From positions 1,736,001 through 1,800,000 of the forward strand of contig NZ_JANUGV010000001.1 in NCBI RefSeq assembly GCF_024753215.1: 64,000 bases of DNA, in the 5' to 3' direction. Under the pieces are notes generated by a model, which saw nothing but the letters and a program-made list of their open reading frames with translations, did no database searches and had not been told where the DNA came from. This stretch comes from Massilia solisilvae (GTDB lineage: Bacteria; Pseudomonadota; Gammaproteobacteria; Burkholderiales; Burkholderiaceae_D). Both the position numbers and the translations under genes were made by a program. This document shows, in pieces, positions 46,640 through 54,669 of this stretch (the stretch's first letter is position 1; every line of letters begins with the position of its first letter).

Positions 46640-47473
46640 ATGCGCTACAAAACCATCGCTGTGCACGCCGACACGTCCGTGCACGCGCCAGCCCGGGTTC
46701 TGCTGGCGTGCGCGCTGGCCCGCGCGGAGGGCGCGCACCTGGTCGGCGTGGCGGCCACCGGGGTGTCGCGCTTCATCTATCCCGCTTCCACGGCGGCGCT
46801 TGCCCGTAACGTCGTGTCGCCGTACGCGGCGTCGCTGCACGAGCACGCGCACCGCGCGCTGGACGAGTTCGAGGCAATCGCTGCCGCCGAGGGCGTCGCC
46901 TCGCGCGAGCCGCGCCTGGTCGCGGACGACCCCGAGGGCGCGCTGGTGCTGATGTCGCGCTACGCCGACCTGCTGGTCCTGAGCCAGACCGCCCCCGCGC
47001 ACGAGGTGGCCGGCGCCGTGCGCGAGTTGCCGGAATTCGTCATGCTCAACACTGCGCGGCCGTTGTTGCTGGCGCCGTACGTCGACCGGCCGTGGTCGCC
47101 GGGCGGCAAGGCGCTGGTGGCGTGGGACGAAAGCATCGAGGCAACGCGCGCGCTGGGCCATGCGCTACCGCTGTTGTGCCTGGCCGCTGCAGTCACCGTG
47201 GTGCAGTTCGGGCGCGGCGCTGCGGGCAGCCTGGCCGCGCATGCCACCGACCTGGTCGCCTGGCTCGGCCGGCACGGCGTGCGCGCCAACGTGCTCGAGG
47301 AACGCCTGGACATCGGCGACGGCAATGCCTTGCTGTCGCTGGCTGCCGACCAGCAAGCCGGCCTGCTGGTGATGGGGGGCTACGGCCACGCACGCTTTCG
47401 CGAACTGCTGCTGGGCGGCGTCACCCGCACCGTGCTCGATGCAATGACCGTGCCGGTGCTGATGGCCCATTAG
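46640..47473 (+). CDS. Tandem-domain universal stress protein
   Basis: A 277-residue protein made of two Usp-like halves. The first half (MRYKTIAVHADTSVHAPARV) is degenerate and lacks a clear nucleotide loop. The second ends MGGYGHARFRELLLGGVTRTVL, the usual ATP-binding signature. GGAAGGAAG precedes ATG 46640; the frame opens earlier at a GTG without need. It is divergent from the Pat-like gene. Tandem Usps of this kind are common in low-oxygen and stress regulons of betaproteobacteria. Confidence 0.87.
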   Translation: MRYKTIAVHADTSVHAPARVLLACALARAEGAHLVGVAATGVSRFIYPASTAALARNVVSPYAASLHEHAHRALDEFEAIAAAEGVASREPRLVADDPEGALVLMSRYADLLVLSQTAPAHEVAGAVRELPEFVMLNTARPLLLAPYVDRPWSPGGKALVAWDESIEATRALGHALPLLCLAAAVTVVQFGRGAAGSLAAHATDLVAWLGRHGVRANVLEERLDIGDGNALLSLAADQQAGLLVMGGYGHARFRELLLGGVTRTVLDAMTVPVLMAH

Positions 47474-47489
47474 GCGTCGGGTCACACGA

Positions 47490-47503
47490 TTGATGGCCGT
47501 CAA
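47490..47503 (+). promoter_or_regulatory. FNR/Anr-like box upstream of the third Usp gene
   Basis: TTGATGGCCGTCAA matches TTGAT-N4-ATCAA at 9 of 10 fixed positions. Its centre is 66 bp before the GTG start, a distance compatible with class II activation at -41.5 and a short leader. Confidence 0.55.
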
Positions 47504-47562
47504 ACGTGCTCCTTGCGGCGAGGGTGCACACTGGTCGGAGTTCTCGGGCAAAAGGAAAAACC

Positions 47563-48000
47563 GTGTTCAAGCACATCCTCTTTCCGACAGACGGGTCCCC
47601 GGCATCGGTGGTGGCGGCCGCTCACTGCGTCCGCTTCGCCGCCGACATCGGCGCGCGCCTGACCATCCTCCATTCCAGCGCGCCCTTGCACCTGTTCAGC
47701 TACGAACCCATCGTGGTGGACGAGGCGTACGAGGAATACCGGCGCAGCCGCGACCGGCTTTGCGCCGAATGCCTGGCGCCGGTGGAAGAGCTGGCGCGCA
47801 ATGCCGGCATCCCCTTTGACAGCGTCACGGTGGAAGCGGACGAACCCTACACCGCCATCATCACCACCGCGAACAACAAGGGATGCGACCTGGTCGCTAT
47901 GGCCTCGCACGGGCGCAAGGGCATCAAGGGCGTGCTGCTCGGCAGCCAAACCCAAAAGGTGCTCACGCACAGCGCCTTGCCCGTTCTGGTCTTCCGTTAG
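47563..48000 (+). CDS. Universal stress protein, single domain
   Basis: A 145-residue UspA-fold protein with FKHILFPTDGSPASVVAA at the start and ASHGRKGIKGVLLGSQTQKV at the end, very like the Usp at 40754. The start is GTG 47563, after AAAGGAAAAA; the frame opens upstream but without a ribosome site. It follows the tandem Usp gene by 89 bp, with its own FNR/Anr-like box in the gap. Confidence 0.88.
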   Translation: MFKHILFPTDGSPASVVAAAHCVRFAADIGARLTILHSSAPLHLFSYEPIVVDEAYEEYRRSRDRLCAECLAPVEELARNAGIPFDSVTVEADEPYTAIITTANNKGCDLVAMASHGRKGIKGVLLGSQTQKVLTHSALPVLVFR

Positions 48001-48117
48001 CGGCCGGGGCGAACAGCGCGGTCCAGGCACGCGCCTGGGGCTGCAGCCTGAGCGCGTGAATCCTTGCGCAACCAGGTGCCCGCCGACGGCCCGCCGGCGG
48101 CGTCCTGAACCCGCTGG

Positions 48118-49134
48118 CTAACCCGGCACGAGCACGGCGGCACCGTCGAAGCGGCCCGCGCGCAAGTCCTCCAGTGCCTGGTTCGCCTGGGCCAACGGAT
48201 ACACGACGGGCGCGGTCCGGATGGGCACCTGCGCGGCGAGCGCCATGAAGGCCGTCCCGTCCGCGCGCGTCAGGTTGGCGACCGAGCGCACACAGCGTTC
48301 GCCCCACAGCAAAGAATACGGAAACGACGGGATATCGCTCATGTGGATGCCCGCGCAGACCACCGTGGCGCCCTTGTTGCTCGCGGCAAGCGCCTGTGGC
48401 ACCAGCTCACCGGTGGGCGCGAACAAAATGGCCGCGTCCAGCGGTTTCGGCGGTGCATCCCCCGACGCCCCCGCCCAGCTTGCGCCTAGCGAGCGGGCAA
48501 ACTGCTGCGAGTGCTCGTCGCCAGGCCGGGTAAAGGCAAACACCTCCCGGCCCTGCCCGACCGCGAGCTGGGCGATGATGTGCGCGGCCGCCCCGAAGCC
48601 GTACAGGCCCAGCCGCCGTCCCTGCCCTGCCATCGCATACGCCCGGTACCCGATCAGCCCGGCGCACAGCAGCGGCGCCGCGTGGCGGTCGTCGTAGAGG
48701 CCGGGCAGCAACAGGCAAAAGTCGGCCCGGGCGACCGTGTACTCGGCGTAGCCGCCATCGCGGTCGTAGCCGGTGAAGCTGGCCGACTCGCACAGGTTCT
48801 CGCGCCCGCTCGTGCACCACTCGCACTGGCCGCAGGCGCCGCCCAGCCACGGAATGCCGACGCGCTGGCCCACGCGCAAGTCTTGCACCTGCGCACCCGC
48901 CGCTGCAACGATGCCGACGATCTCGTGCCCGGGAACCAGCGGCAGCCGGTGCGGCGGCAGCTCGCCGTCAACGATATGCAGGTCGGTCCGGCACACGCCA
49001 CAGGCCAGCACGCGCACCAGCACCTCGTCCGGGCCGGGCGCGGGAATCGGCAGCCTGGTTGCCTTCAAGGGCGCCCCGGGCCGCTCCAGCACCATGGCCA
49101 GCATGGTCGAGTCCGTATCGCGTGTGTCGCTCAT
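48118..49134 (-). CDS. Zinc-dependent alcohol dehydrogenase family protein
   Basis: A 338-residue medium-chain dehydrogenase. Catalytic-zinc residues are ACGVCRTDLH and GHE; the structural-zinc loop is CGQCEWCTSGRENLC; the nucleotide fold begins LGLYGFGAAAHIIAQLA. It resembles the AdhP-like proteins found with Usp genes in anaerobic stress clusters, probably reducing aldehydes with NADH. Its ATG overlaps the stop of a 26-codon remnant frame (ATGA) that may supply its ribosome entry. Confidence 0.9.
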   Translation of the reverse strand: MSDTRDTDSTMLAMVLERPGAPLKATRLPIPAPGPDEVLVRVLACGVCRTDLHIVDGELPPHRLPLVPGHEIVGIVAAAGAQVQDLRVGQRVGIPWLGGACGQCEWCTSGRENLCESASFTGYDRDGGYAEYTVARADFCLLLPGLYDDRHAAPLLCAGLIGYRAYAMAGQGRRLGLYGFGAAAHIIAQLAVGQGREVFAFTRPGDEHSQQFARSLGASWAGASGDAPPKPLDAAILFAPTGELVPQALAASNKGATVVCAGIHMSDIPSFPYSLLWGERCVRSVANLTRADGTAFMALAAQVPIRTAPVVYPLAQANQALEDLRAGRFDGAAVLVPG

Positions 49135-49211
49135 GCGCGCACCGTGGCCAGCGTCAGGTCGTGCGTGCGCGCGGTGACGTCGAGGATGAAGTTCTTGTGA
49201 GCGTGGTCCAT
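49131..49211 (-). pseudogene. 26-codon remnant of a pyridoxamine-phosphate-oxidase-like gene
   Basis: After AAAGGCGGGT the frame reads MDHAHKNFILDVTARTHDLT then LATVRA and stops with TGA, which overlaps the ATG of the alcohol dehydrogenase. The segment resembles the first residues of split-barrel flavin-binding (PNPOx-like) proteins, whose next residues are usually DGxPQ. It looks like the stump of such a gene after a deletion, kept perhaps as a translationally coupled leader. This is too short for certainty. Confidence 0.45.
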
Positions 49212-49328
49212 ACCCGCCTTTCGGAAAATCGTCGGAGCCGAAGCCACGAACCGGCTGCGTTGGCTCCGGCGCAGCGGCCGATGGACCATTCTACCCGTCG
49301 CCGCGCGCGGGATGTCCCGCGCCGGGGT

Positions 49329-50228
49329 TCAGATCCAGTAGATAAGGGCGGCCAGGCCGACGATGAGGGCGACTTTGGTCAGCTTGTACGCGGTCTTGTT
49401 CCAGGCCTTGTAGCGGCGGCGGTACTGGCCCATCACGTAGGAGATGCGGAACAGCTTGCTGACCAGGCCCGTCTGGTCGCCGCTTTCGTTGGGCGAGGCG
49501 GCAGCCGTCATCATCGTGCGGCCGAGCCAGCGGTTGATCGCCTGCATCCAGCCAAAGCGCATCGGACGCTCGACGTCGCAGAACAGGATGATGCGGTCGC
49601 GCTCGCTGCCGTTGATTGCCCAGTGGATGAAGGTTTCGTCGAAGATCACCCCCTGGCCGTCGCGCCAGCTGTACGGCTGGCCATCGACGTCGATGAAGCA
49701 ACGGTCGTCGTTGGGCGTGGCCAGGCCCAGGTGGTAGCGCAGCGATCCGGCGAACGGGTCGCGGTGCGGATTGAGCTTGCCGCCGGGCGGCAGCTCGGCA
49801 AACATCGCCGCCTTGACCGACGGAATGCTCTGCAGCAGCTTGTAGGTCTCCGGGCACAGACGCTCGGCAGACGGGTGGCTGGCGTCGTACCACTTCAGGT
49901 AGAAGCGCTTCCAGCCGTTCTTGAAGAAGGAGTTGAAGCCGGCGTCATCGTTCTTTTCGGCGGCCTTGATCTTTTGCAGCGCGACCAGGTTCTCGGCCTC
50001 GGCGCGGATCACTTGCCAGTTCTGCTGCAGCGGCGCCAGCTCGGGAAACTCGGAAACGGGAATGAACGGCGTGTTCGGCACCCGGGAGAACAGGTGCATC
50101 CAGATATTGATTGGCGCCATGAACGACGAATGGTCGAACAGCTGCCGGCCGAACGGCAGGCGCACCCTGCCGCGAAAGTGAATGTGCAGGATCGAGAGAA
50201 TGAGAAAACCTACTACCGCCCACTTCAT
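49329..50228 (-). CDS. LpxO-type lipid A dioxygenase (aspartyl/asparaginyl beta-hydroxylase domain)
   Basis: A 299-residue protein with an N-terminal membrane helix (AVVGFLILSILHIHF), the Asp/Asn hydroxylase domain with iron ligands in NPHRDPFAGSLRYHLGL and FDETFIHWAING, and a C-terminal membrane helix (VALIVGLAALIYWI). The layout matches LpxO, which hydroxylates the secondary acyl chain of lipid A using Fe(II) and 2-oxoglutarate. ATG 50228 follows GGGGG; the longer frame is Arg/Pro-rich and spurious. Confidence 0.85.
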   Translation of the reverse strand: MKWAVVGFLILSILHIHFRGRVRLPFGRQLFDHSSFMAPINIWMHLFSRVPNTPFIPVSEFPELAPLQQNWQVIRAEAENLVALQKIKAAEKNDDAGFNSFFKNGWKRFYLKWYDASHPSAERLCPETYKLLQSIPSVKAAMFAELPPGGKLNPHRDPFAGSLRYHLGLATPNDDRCFIDVDGQPYSWRDGQGVIFDETFIHWAINGSERDRIILFCDVERPMRFGWMQAINRWLGRTMMTAAASPNESGDQTGLVSKLFRISYVMGQYRRRYKAWNKTAYKLTKVALIVGLAALIYWI

Positions 50229-50400
50229 CGCGCCCCCAATTGCAGCCCGCCAGGTACGGCTGGCCTCTTCATTAATCGAGGCGCAAGGATACCACAACCG
50301 CCTGCGCCCAAGCGGGGCCGGGGGCCGTTCCGGCGGGAGCCGTACGGCGCGCCGCCGGCCGCGTCGGGCCGGCGCAACAGGCGCGGGGGCGCGAGTCGGG

Positions 50401-50628
50401 TCAGTGGAAGGTCGAGGTGACGGCGTAGCCTTTCTCGCGGATCTGGCCGTTGAGGTTGTCGATATCGTAATCGGGAATCTGGTCCGCGTTGTCATCCACT
50501 TCGATGGCGCGCGCCTCCACCTCCCAGTCGGTGTTGGTGGCCTCTTCGGGGATGTTGCGCGCTTCCGGCACTGCCAGATACGAGAATTTGCCGTCCTGTT
50601 CGGCCCTGCGGTAAATGTCCAGTCGCAT
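50401..50628 (-). CDS. Small conserved protein (DUF6139-like)
   Basis: A 75-residue acidic protein (MRLDIYRRAEQDGKFSYLAV, then PEEATNTDWEVEARAIEVDD). It looks like the short DUF6139-type proteins of Oxalobacteraceae and relatives; function unknown. An AGGAACCGACA region precedes the ATG. The GC-biased but well-ordered codon use supports a real gene. It stands alone between lpxO and a small membrane protein. Confidence 0.75.
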   Translation of the reverse strand: MRLDIYRRAEQDGKFSYLAVPEARNIPEEATNTDWEVEARAIEVDDNADQIPDYDIDNLNGQIREKGYAVTSTFH

Positions 50629-50720
50629 TGTCGGTTCCTGTGTTAAAGGAGAGAACGATCACAGTAGGCGATCGCGACCCGACCGTCTGTTAATTGGACC
50701 ACACTGCTGGGAGGCACTAC

Positions 50721-50924
50721 TTAGCGGACAGAACCGCCACCCAGCACGCGCGCCGGCAGCATCACGATCGAGCGCAGCAAGGCGAACACAGCCTCGACGC
50801 CGATGCCGACCAGGCGAAACGGCAGGCAGACCAGCCAAGCCACAGGATACAGCACGAGCGCCAGCAGCGCGATCGGCCAGCACAGGAACAGCAACAGCAG
50901 CCACACGAGGAAACCCAGCATCAT
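50721..50924 (-). CDS. Small membrane protein, unrecognised
   Basis: A 66-67-residue, very hydrophobic protein (LGFLVWLLLLFLCWPIALLA then LVLYPVAWLVCLPFRLVGIG) with two membrane helices and a short basic end. Two ATGs follow one another at 50924 and 50921; GGGAG suits the second better. Function unknown. Confidence 0.65.
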   Translation of the reverse strand: MMLGFLVWLLLLFLCWPIALLALVLYPVAWLVCLPFRLVGIGVEAVFALLRSIVMLPARVLGGGSVR

Positions 50925-51064
50925 TCGCTCCCTGACTTGATCAACATCGGTAGCGTGACTGTACGGGCGCGGCCGACGCGTTTCAATCGCGGTGCGACGA
51001 ATGGCGTCCCGGGCCGACCGGCGGTGGAAAACGGGGGGCGAACGGGAGCGCTCGCCCCGCCTGC

Positions 51065-51979
51065 TTAAGCGAAGGCCACCTGCGGCAGACAAGCGGCCGA
51101 ATGCACCACCTCGGCGCGGATCGATGCCTGCAGCGACGGGATCGAGCCCCCGGCGCGGTAGCGGAACGAGAGCTGGACGATGTCGCCCTCTTCCACCCGC
51201 AGCGGCTGCGCCAGCGGCAGGCACATGTAGTGGTTGAGCCAGTCGATGGTGCTGCCGCGCTCCTGCACCACGGACAACACGTTCTTGGTGATGAAGCGCA
51301 GCGCGTTCAGCTCGCCGGCCTGCTCGATCAGCAACTGGCCGTCGAAACCGATCATCGGGTCCACCGCCGTCGTAAAGTCCAGCACGCTGTAGATGACCGG
51401 CTGGCCCAGCTGCACGGTGCCCGACTGGAACACGGTCGTTTCCTCGAACTGGATGATGGGCGCGACGTAGCCTTCGAAGTTGTAGTCTTTCTGCAGCGGC
51501 TGCACGGCCATCAGCACCGCTTCGGGGATGAACATCGGCAGCGGGCCGCCGAAGCGTTCGAAATAGCGCTGCTTGAAGGCCTCGATCACGTCCACCTGCT
51601 TCTCGCGCAGCATGCCCACGTGGATCATCTCGCAGATCACCACATCCACCGGCTCCGGCGGCAGGTAGTCGAACGCGTCGGCGTGGATCACCTCCACGCG
51701 GTCGCCGCGCGCGTTCTGTGCCAGGAAGCGCCGGGCTTCCTGCACCAGGTCGGGATTGAACTCGACGCAGTACACCTTGTCCGCCTTTTGGGCAGCGAAG
51801 AACGACAGCACGCCGGTGCCGCCGCCCAGTTCCAGGACCTTGGCGCCGGGGAATACCACATGGTCGATGGCGCACTTGAATGCGTGCATGCGGTTCTGGT
51901 CCATCAGCATGTTGTGATGGTAGTGCACCGGGATGAACTGCCCCAGGTAGCAGCTCTCGATCTCTCGCTCATTGAGCAT
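51065..51979 (-). CDS. PRMT-like SAM-dependent methyltransferase
   Basis: A 304-residue class I methyltransferase of the protein-arginine-methyltransferase-like group: motif I AKVLELGGGTGVLSFFAAQK, acidic post-I loop CVEFNPD, then VICEMIHVGMLREKQ at the position of the PRMT double-Glu loop, and a C-terminal beta barrel. Bacterial members have no proven substrate. The strong start MLNEREIESCYLGQFIPVHY is the first ATG of the frame. Confidence 0.82.
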   Translation of the reverse strand: MLNEREIESCYLGQFIPVHYHHNMLMDQNRMHAFKCAIDHVVFPGAKVLELGGGTGVLSFFAAQKADKVYCVEFNPDLVQEARRFLAQNARGDRVEVIHADAFDYLPPEPVDVVICEMIHVGMLREKQVDVIEAFKQRYFERFGGPLPMFIPEAVLMAVQPLQKDYNFEGYVAPIIQFEETTVFQSGTVQLGQPVIYSVLDFTTAVDPMIGFDGQLLIEQAGELNALRFITKNVLSVVQERGSTIDWLNHYMCLPLAQPLRVEEGDIVQLSFRYRAGGSIPSLQASIRAEVVHSAACLPQVAFA

Positions 51980-52115
51980 TGGCTTCCCCTTTGTCTGCGC
52001 GTCATGCGCTTGTGTGTTTGCTATCTTGGATTATCCAAGGCAATGCACGCGGGGTATGCGCCGAGGTGGCACGGTTTTCCGTGCCATTTCCTCGATTGGC
52101 GGCGACGGCCGCTTT

Positions 52116-52787
52116 TCAGTGGTGCGCGGCGCGCGCGGTGATGGCGGCAGCCACCTGGGTCTTGCCGGCGCGCTCGGCCAGCTGGGCAGGCGTCAGGCCT
52201 TCGGAATTGGTCAGGCCCGGGTTGGCCCCGCTGTCGATCAGGAGCAGCGCGGTACTGTCGTGGCCTTCGCGCGCGGCCATCATCAACGGGGTGTAGGCGC
52301 CGCTCGCTCGCGGCGAGAGCGCATCGACCTTCGCGCCGTGATCGAGCAGCAGGCGGGCGATCTCGTTGTCGCCGCCGGCCGCCGCGTAGTGCAGCGGGGT
52401 CCAGCCGTCGCGGTTGACGGCGGCGCCCTTGGCCAGCAGCGCCTGCGCCGCCGGCATGTTGTGCTTGAAGGCCGCCATCATCAGGGCGGTATTGCCGTTG
52501 ACGGCGGGCGTATCGATCCTGGTGCCAGGATGGGCCAGCAAGGTGTCGAGCACCTGCATCGAGCCCTCGCGCGCCGCCAGCACCAGCGCCGGCTCGCCGC
52601 CGATCGGGTTCAGGCTGTTGGCGTCGAAGCCGCCGGCCAGCATCGACTTGACGGTACGCGCATCGTCCGTCTGCACCGCCCGGAAGAACTCCGCCACCTG
52701 GGCACTGGTGGCGGCCTGCGCCGCGCCGACAAGCATGCAGACCGAGAACAGGAAGCTGCGGAAGATCGCGCGGCGCGGTGTGGTCAT
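52116..52787 (-). CDS. Exported ankyrin-repeat protein
   Basis: A 223-residue protein with a signal peptide (FLFSVCMLVGAAQA) and about five ankyrin repeats from residue 45 (GFDANSLNPIGGEPALVLAA, NGNTALMMAAFKHN, DGWTPLHYAAAGGDNEIARL, and so on). It is probably periplasmic and used for protein binding. It begins 2 bp after the stop of tatD on the same strand, so the two are co-transcribed. Confidence 0.88.
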   Translation of the reverse strand: MTTPRRAIFRSFLFSVCMLVGAAQAATSAQVAEFFRAVQTDDARTVKSMLAGGFDANSLNPIGGEPALVLAAREGSMQVLDTLLAHPGTRIDTPAVNGNTALMMAAFKHNMPAAQALLAKGAAVNRDGWTPLHYAAAGGDNEIARLLLDHGAKVDALSPRASGAYTPLMMAAREGHDSTALLLIDSGANPGLTNSEGLTPAQLAERAGKTQVAAAITARAAHH

Positions 52788-52789
52788 GG

Positions 52790-53572
52790 TCAGTCCCTTG
52801 GCACGTTGAACAGCTTGAAGAAGTTATCCGTCGTCTGCCGCGCCACCTCGCGCAGCGGCACGTCCTTGAGCGTGGCGATGAACTCGGCCACATGCGGCAC
52901 GAAGCCGGGCTCGTTCATTTTGCCACGGTACGGCACCGGCGCGAGATACGGCGAGTCGGTTTCGATCAACATCCGTTCAAGCGGAACGGCTCTGGCGACC
53001 GCCTGCAGCTCCTTGGCGCTCTTGAAGGTGACGATGCCGGAAAAGGAGATGTAGAAGCCCATCTGCATGGCCGCCTGGGCCACTTCCAGCGACTCGGTAA
53101 AGCAGTGCATCACGCCGGCCACGCCGCCCTTGTCCGGCGCCGCGCCCTCTTCCTGCAGGATGCGGATCGTGTCGCTGCTTGCCGATCGGGTATGGATGAT
53201 CAGTGGTTTCCTGGCGATGCGCGAGGCCCGGATGTGAGTGCGAAAGCGCTCGCGCTGCCATTCCAGGTCGCCTTCCAGCCGGTAGTAGTCCAGGCCGGTC
53301 TCGCCGATGGCGACGATGCGCGGGTGTTTGGCCAGCTCGACCAGTTGCTCGACCGTAGGCTCGGGCGTGTCCTCGTAGTCCGGGTGCACGCCGACCGAGG
53401 CGTAGATGTGGGGATATTGCTCGGCCAGCGCGAGCACCTGCGGGAAATCCGGCAAGTCCACCGAGACGCACAGCGCGTGGCTGACCTTGTTCTCGGCCAT
53501 TTTGGCCAGCACCTCGGGCATGCGCGCGGCGAGCTCGGGGAAATTGATGTGGCAGTGGGAATCGATGTACAT
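52790..53572 (-). CDS. TatD family metal-dependent hydrolase
   Basis: A 260-residue TIM-barrel hydrolase with the metal ligands IDSHCHINF, the bridging Glu in IAIGETGLDYYR, then IIHTRSASSD, HCFTES and ETDSPYLAP. Known members are Mg-dependent 3'-5' DNases or other phosphodiesterases. ATG 53572 is used because MYIDSHCH is the usual start; the longer frame adds a spurious end. It lies between a palindromic repeat and the ankyrin gene. Confidence 0.92.
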   Translation of the reverse strand: MYIDSHCHINFPELAARMPEVLAKMAENKVSHALCVSVDLPDFPQVLALAEQYPHIYASVGVHPDYEDTPEPTVEQLVELAKHPRIVAIGETGLDYYRLEGDLEWQRERFRTHIRASRIARKPLIIHTRSASSDTIRILQEEGAAPDKGGVAGVMHCFTESLEVAQAAMQMGFYISFSGIVTFKSAKELQAVARAVPLERMLIETDSPYLAPVPYRGKMNEPGFVPHVAEFIATLKDVPLREVARQTTDNFFKLFNVPRD

Positions 53573-53624
53573 CCGCACATTGTACGGCGCGGGGGCAAAC
53601 CGCGCCAAACGCTGCCAGGACAAC

Positions 53625-53741
53625 GTAGGGTGGGCAGCTTGCTGCCCACGCGTTCAACCAGCCCCAGCACTGCCTGCCGCCCACGCGTGAGGCACTTTGA
53701 CGCTGGCTGAACGCGTGGGCAGGAGAACCTGCCCACCCTAC
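53625..53741. repeat. GTAGGGTGGGC-type palindromic element, long unit
   Basis: GTAGGGTGGGCAGC/GCTGCCCACGCGTTC, a partial inner arm CCGCCCACGCGTGAGG, then GAACGCGTGGGCAGG/CCTGCCCACCCTAC. It is about 117 bp, longer than the other full units because of the extra inner arm. It fills most of the gap between GNAT and tatD. Confidence 0.88.
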
Positions 53742-53747
53742 GATCGG

Positions 53748-54266
53748 TCAGGCCACCCGCTTGCCGAGGATGTCCAGGTCGCGCTCGATGCCGTCCAGGT
53801 TGGCCACGCGCGGGAAATGCGCCCAGGTCTCGAAGCCGAACTTTCGGAACAGTTCCAGGCTCGGCTTGTTGTGCCCGAAGATGAATCCCAGCAAGGTGTG
53901 CACCTTGACCTGCGGCGCGAACGCAATCGCCTCTTCCAGGCAATAGCGGCCCACGCCCTTGCCGCGCCATTTCTCCGCGACATAGATCGACAGCTCGGCC
54001 GTGCCCGAATACGCCGGCCGGCCATAGAAGTTCGAGTACGACAGCCAGCCCACGATTTCCGGCTCCGCCGCGGTATCGTCGGCACGATGGATGACCCACA
54101 GCGGGCGCCGGTCCGGCGTGTGGTCGGCAAACCAGCCCTCGCGCGACTGCACGGTGATCGGCTCGGTATCGGCGGTCACTTCACGCGAAGCAATGGTGGA
54201 ATTGTAAATATCGACGATGACAGGCAGGTCTTCGATGCGGGCGGTGCGGTGAACGTAGGACGGCAT
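53748..54266 (-). CDS. GNAT family N-acetyltransferase
   Basis: A 172-residue acetyltransferase: VDIYNSTIASREVTADTEPI at the start (like phosphinothricin/methionine-sulfoximine acetyltransferases), and the acetyl-CoA loop EKWRGKGVGRYCLEEAIA. Late residues HNKPSLELFRKFGFETW complete the fold. The substrate may be an amino acid analogue. It lies 12 bp downstream of the PilZ gene on the same strand. Confidence 0.88.
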   Translation of the reverse strand: MPSYVHRTARIEDLPVIVDIYNSTIASREVTADTEPITVQSREGWFADHTPDRRPLWVIHRADDTAAEPEIVGWLSYSNFYGRPAYSGTAELSIYVAEKWRGKGVGRYCLEEAIAFAPQVKVHTLLGFIFGHNKPSLELFRKFGFETWAHFPRVANLDGIERDLDILGKRVA

Positions 54267-54278
54267 AAAGCGAAAAGA

Positions 54279-54659
54279 CTAGAGGGTATGCGTGGCGCGC
54301 GACGAACGCAGCGCGGCGCCGAGGATTTCTTCGATGCGCAGGCGGGCACGCTGACCCGATTCGTCGGCCGGGAAATGTACCCCGACGCCCTGCGCCTTGT
54401 TATTGTTGGCTCCCGCCGGCGTGATCCAGGCGACGCGGCCGGCAATCGGGAACTTGGTCGGGTCCTCCATCAGCGTCAGGATCAGGTAGATCTCGTCGCC
54501 GATCTTGTACGGCTTGTTGGTCGGCACGAAGATGCCGCCATTCTTCAAGAACGGCATATAGGCCGCGTACAGCGCCGCTTTTTCCTTGATGGCAAGCGAC
54601 AACACCGACGGCCGTGGCTGGTTGGCTGGGCTGCTGGTGTCGTTCCGGTTGCCGCTCAT
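54279..54659 (-). CDS. PilZ domain protein
   Basis: A 126-residue PilZ-domain protein with the fold segment KNGGIFVPTNKPYKIGDEIY and later GVGVHFPADESGQRARLRIEE. The canonical c-di-GMP RxxxR and D/NxSxxG motifs are not visible, so it is probably of the PilZ protein type that acts in type IV pilus assembly without binding c-di-GMP. AAAGGA precedes ATG 54659. It follows holB by 10 bp, as in many Burkholderiales. Confidence 0.87.
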   Translation of the reverse strand: MSGNRNDTSSPANQPRPSVLSLAIKEKAALYAAYMPFLKNGGIFVPTNKPYKIGDEIYLILTLMEDPTKFPIAGRVAWITPAGANNNKAQGVGVHFPADESGQRARLRIEEILGAALRSSRATHTL

Positions 54660-54669
54660 CGGTATCCTT

